Of a DNA stretch of 22,443 nt, positions 22,280-22,443 are shown piece by piece (positions within the stretch are counted from its first letter, which is position 1; each line of letters begins with the position of its first letter). Made by a program: the position numbers and the translations under genes. The notes beneath the pieces are model-generated. The model was not told where the DNA came from, searched no databases, and saw only the letters and a program-made list of their open reading frames with translations. The stretch comes from Desulfovibrio sp. (GTDB taxonomy: Bacteria > Desulfobacterota > Desulfovibrionia > Desulfovibrionales > Desulfovibrionaceae): assembly GCA_031275955.1 (NCBI GenBank), contig JAISNZ010000094.1, forward strand, positions 1-22,443, read 5' to 3'.

Positions 22280-22443
22280 ATGGAAGAGGACGAGCGGCGC
22301 GAGATCCGGAAGGATTCCCCCCTGGAGAGAAAGCGGCGGGAGATGCTCCTCTATCTGGGCGTTTCCATCGCCGCCGTGGAGCTGTTCATTTTTGTGGGCG
22401 GGCTGTGCTACGGCTTCATCGCCGCCTGGGGGCGCGGCCCCGC
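22280..22443 (+). CDS. Membrane protein of unknown function, cut by right edge
   Basis: ATG 22280 with GGAG about 7 nt upstream opens a frame that runs off the window (54 codons seen). The first 22 residues are highly charged (MEEDERREIRKDSPLERKRR), then a hydrophobic span begins at about 24 (LYLGVSIAAVELFIFVGG) and reaches AAW near 50. This suggests a cytoplasmic N-terminus and one membrane helix so far. I do not recognise the family. It may head an operon continuing to the right. Confidence 0.65.
   Translation, partial: MEEDERREIRKDSPLERKRREMLLYLGVSIAAVELFIFVGGLCYGFIAAWGRGP

Noticed and set aside
1..22443. CRISPR array to accompany the CARF gene
   Set aside because: No regularly spaced direct repeats of 24-40 bp were seen on either strand; the only tandem repeat (10256-10286) has two 15-bp units.

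Overview
The window looks like chromosome from a strictly anaerobic, high-GC delta-proteobacterium, most likely Desulfovibrionaceae (Desulfovibrio/Bilophila type). The reasons are the rny, 6S RNA, zapA, zapB-like, glmU arrangement, an oxygen-sensitive class III ribonucleotide reductase as the only RNR in view, and a sulfonate-uptake operon with a cysteate sulfo-lyase-type enzyme. The assignment is inference from gene content; no rRNA or other direct taxonomic marker is present.

Layout. (1) 1-4778, minus strand, housekeeping: a DapF-like epimerase (cut by the left edge), RNase Y, 6S RNA, ZapA, a ZapB-like coiled coil, and GlmU. (2) 5007-6098, plus: an RluA-family pseudouridine synthase. (3) About 6.04-10.3 kb: a visibly more AT-rich accessory island. 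It holds a 5'-truncated orphan CARF-HEPN (Csm6/Csx1-like, Cas02710) gene on the minus strand. Next comes a compact overlapping GATC restriction-modification operon (Dam/DpnM-like and DpnA-like methylases, MutH/Sau3AI-like nuclease), then about 0.9 kb of gene-free DNA with palindromes. (4) 10.5-13.7 kb, plus: class III RNR, in which the glycyl-radical C-terminus is a separate 56-residue ORF between nrdD and nrdG, closed by a strong terminator. (5) 13.9-15.5 kb, plus: a 45-residue membrane peptide overlapping an SSS-family symporter. (6) 21.5-15.5 kb, minus: malic enzyme, Asp/Glu-racemase family protein, TauC, TauA and TauB-like sulfonate ABC transporter, and a CuyA/DcyD-type PLP lyase. (7) 21.5-22.3 kb: inverted repeats and probable gene remnants, then the start of a small membrane protein running off the right edge.

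How the genes fit together. The minus-strand operon can be read as sulfonate import (TauABC), optional stereochemical inversion of an acidic amino acid (racemase), and cleavage to pyruvate, ammonia and sulfite or sulfide (CuyA/DcyD). Sulfite would feed respiration in a sulfite reducer. Malic enzyme also delivers pyruvate. The nrdD, glycyl-radical peptide, nrdG cluster supplies dNTPs anaerobically. The strongest unusual observation is the split class III RNR. Next are the hybrid GATC restriction system, whose nuclease has Asn where MutH has a catalytic Asp, and the truncated CARF-HEPN gene beside it.
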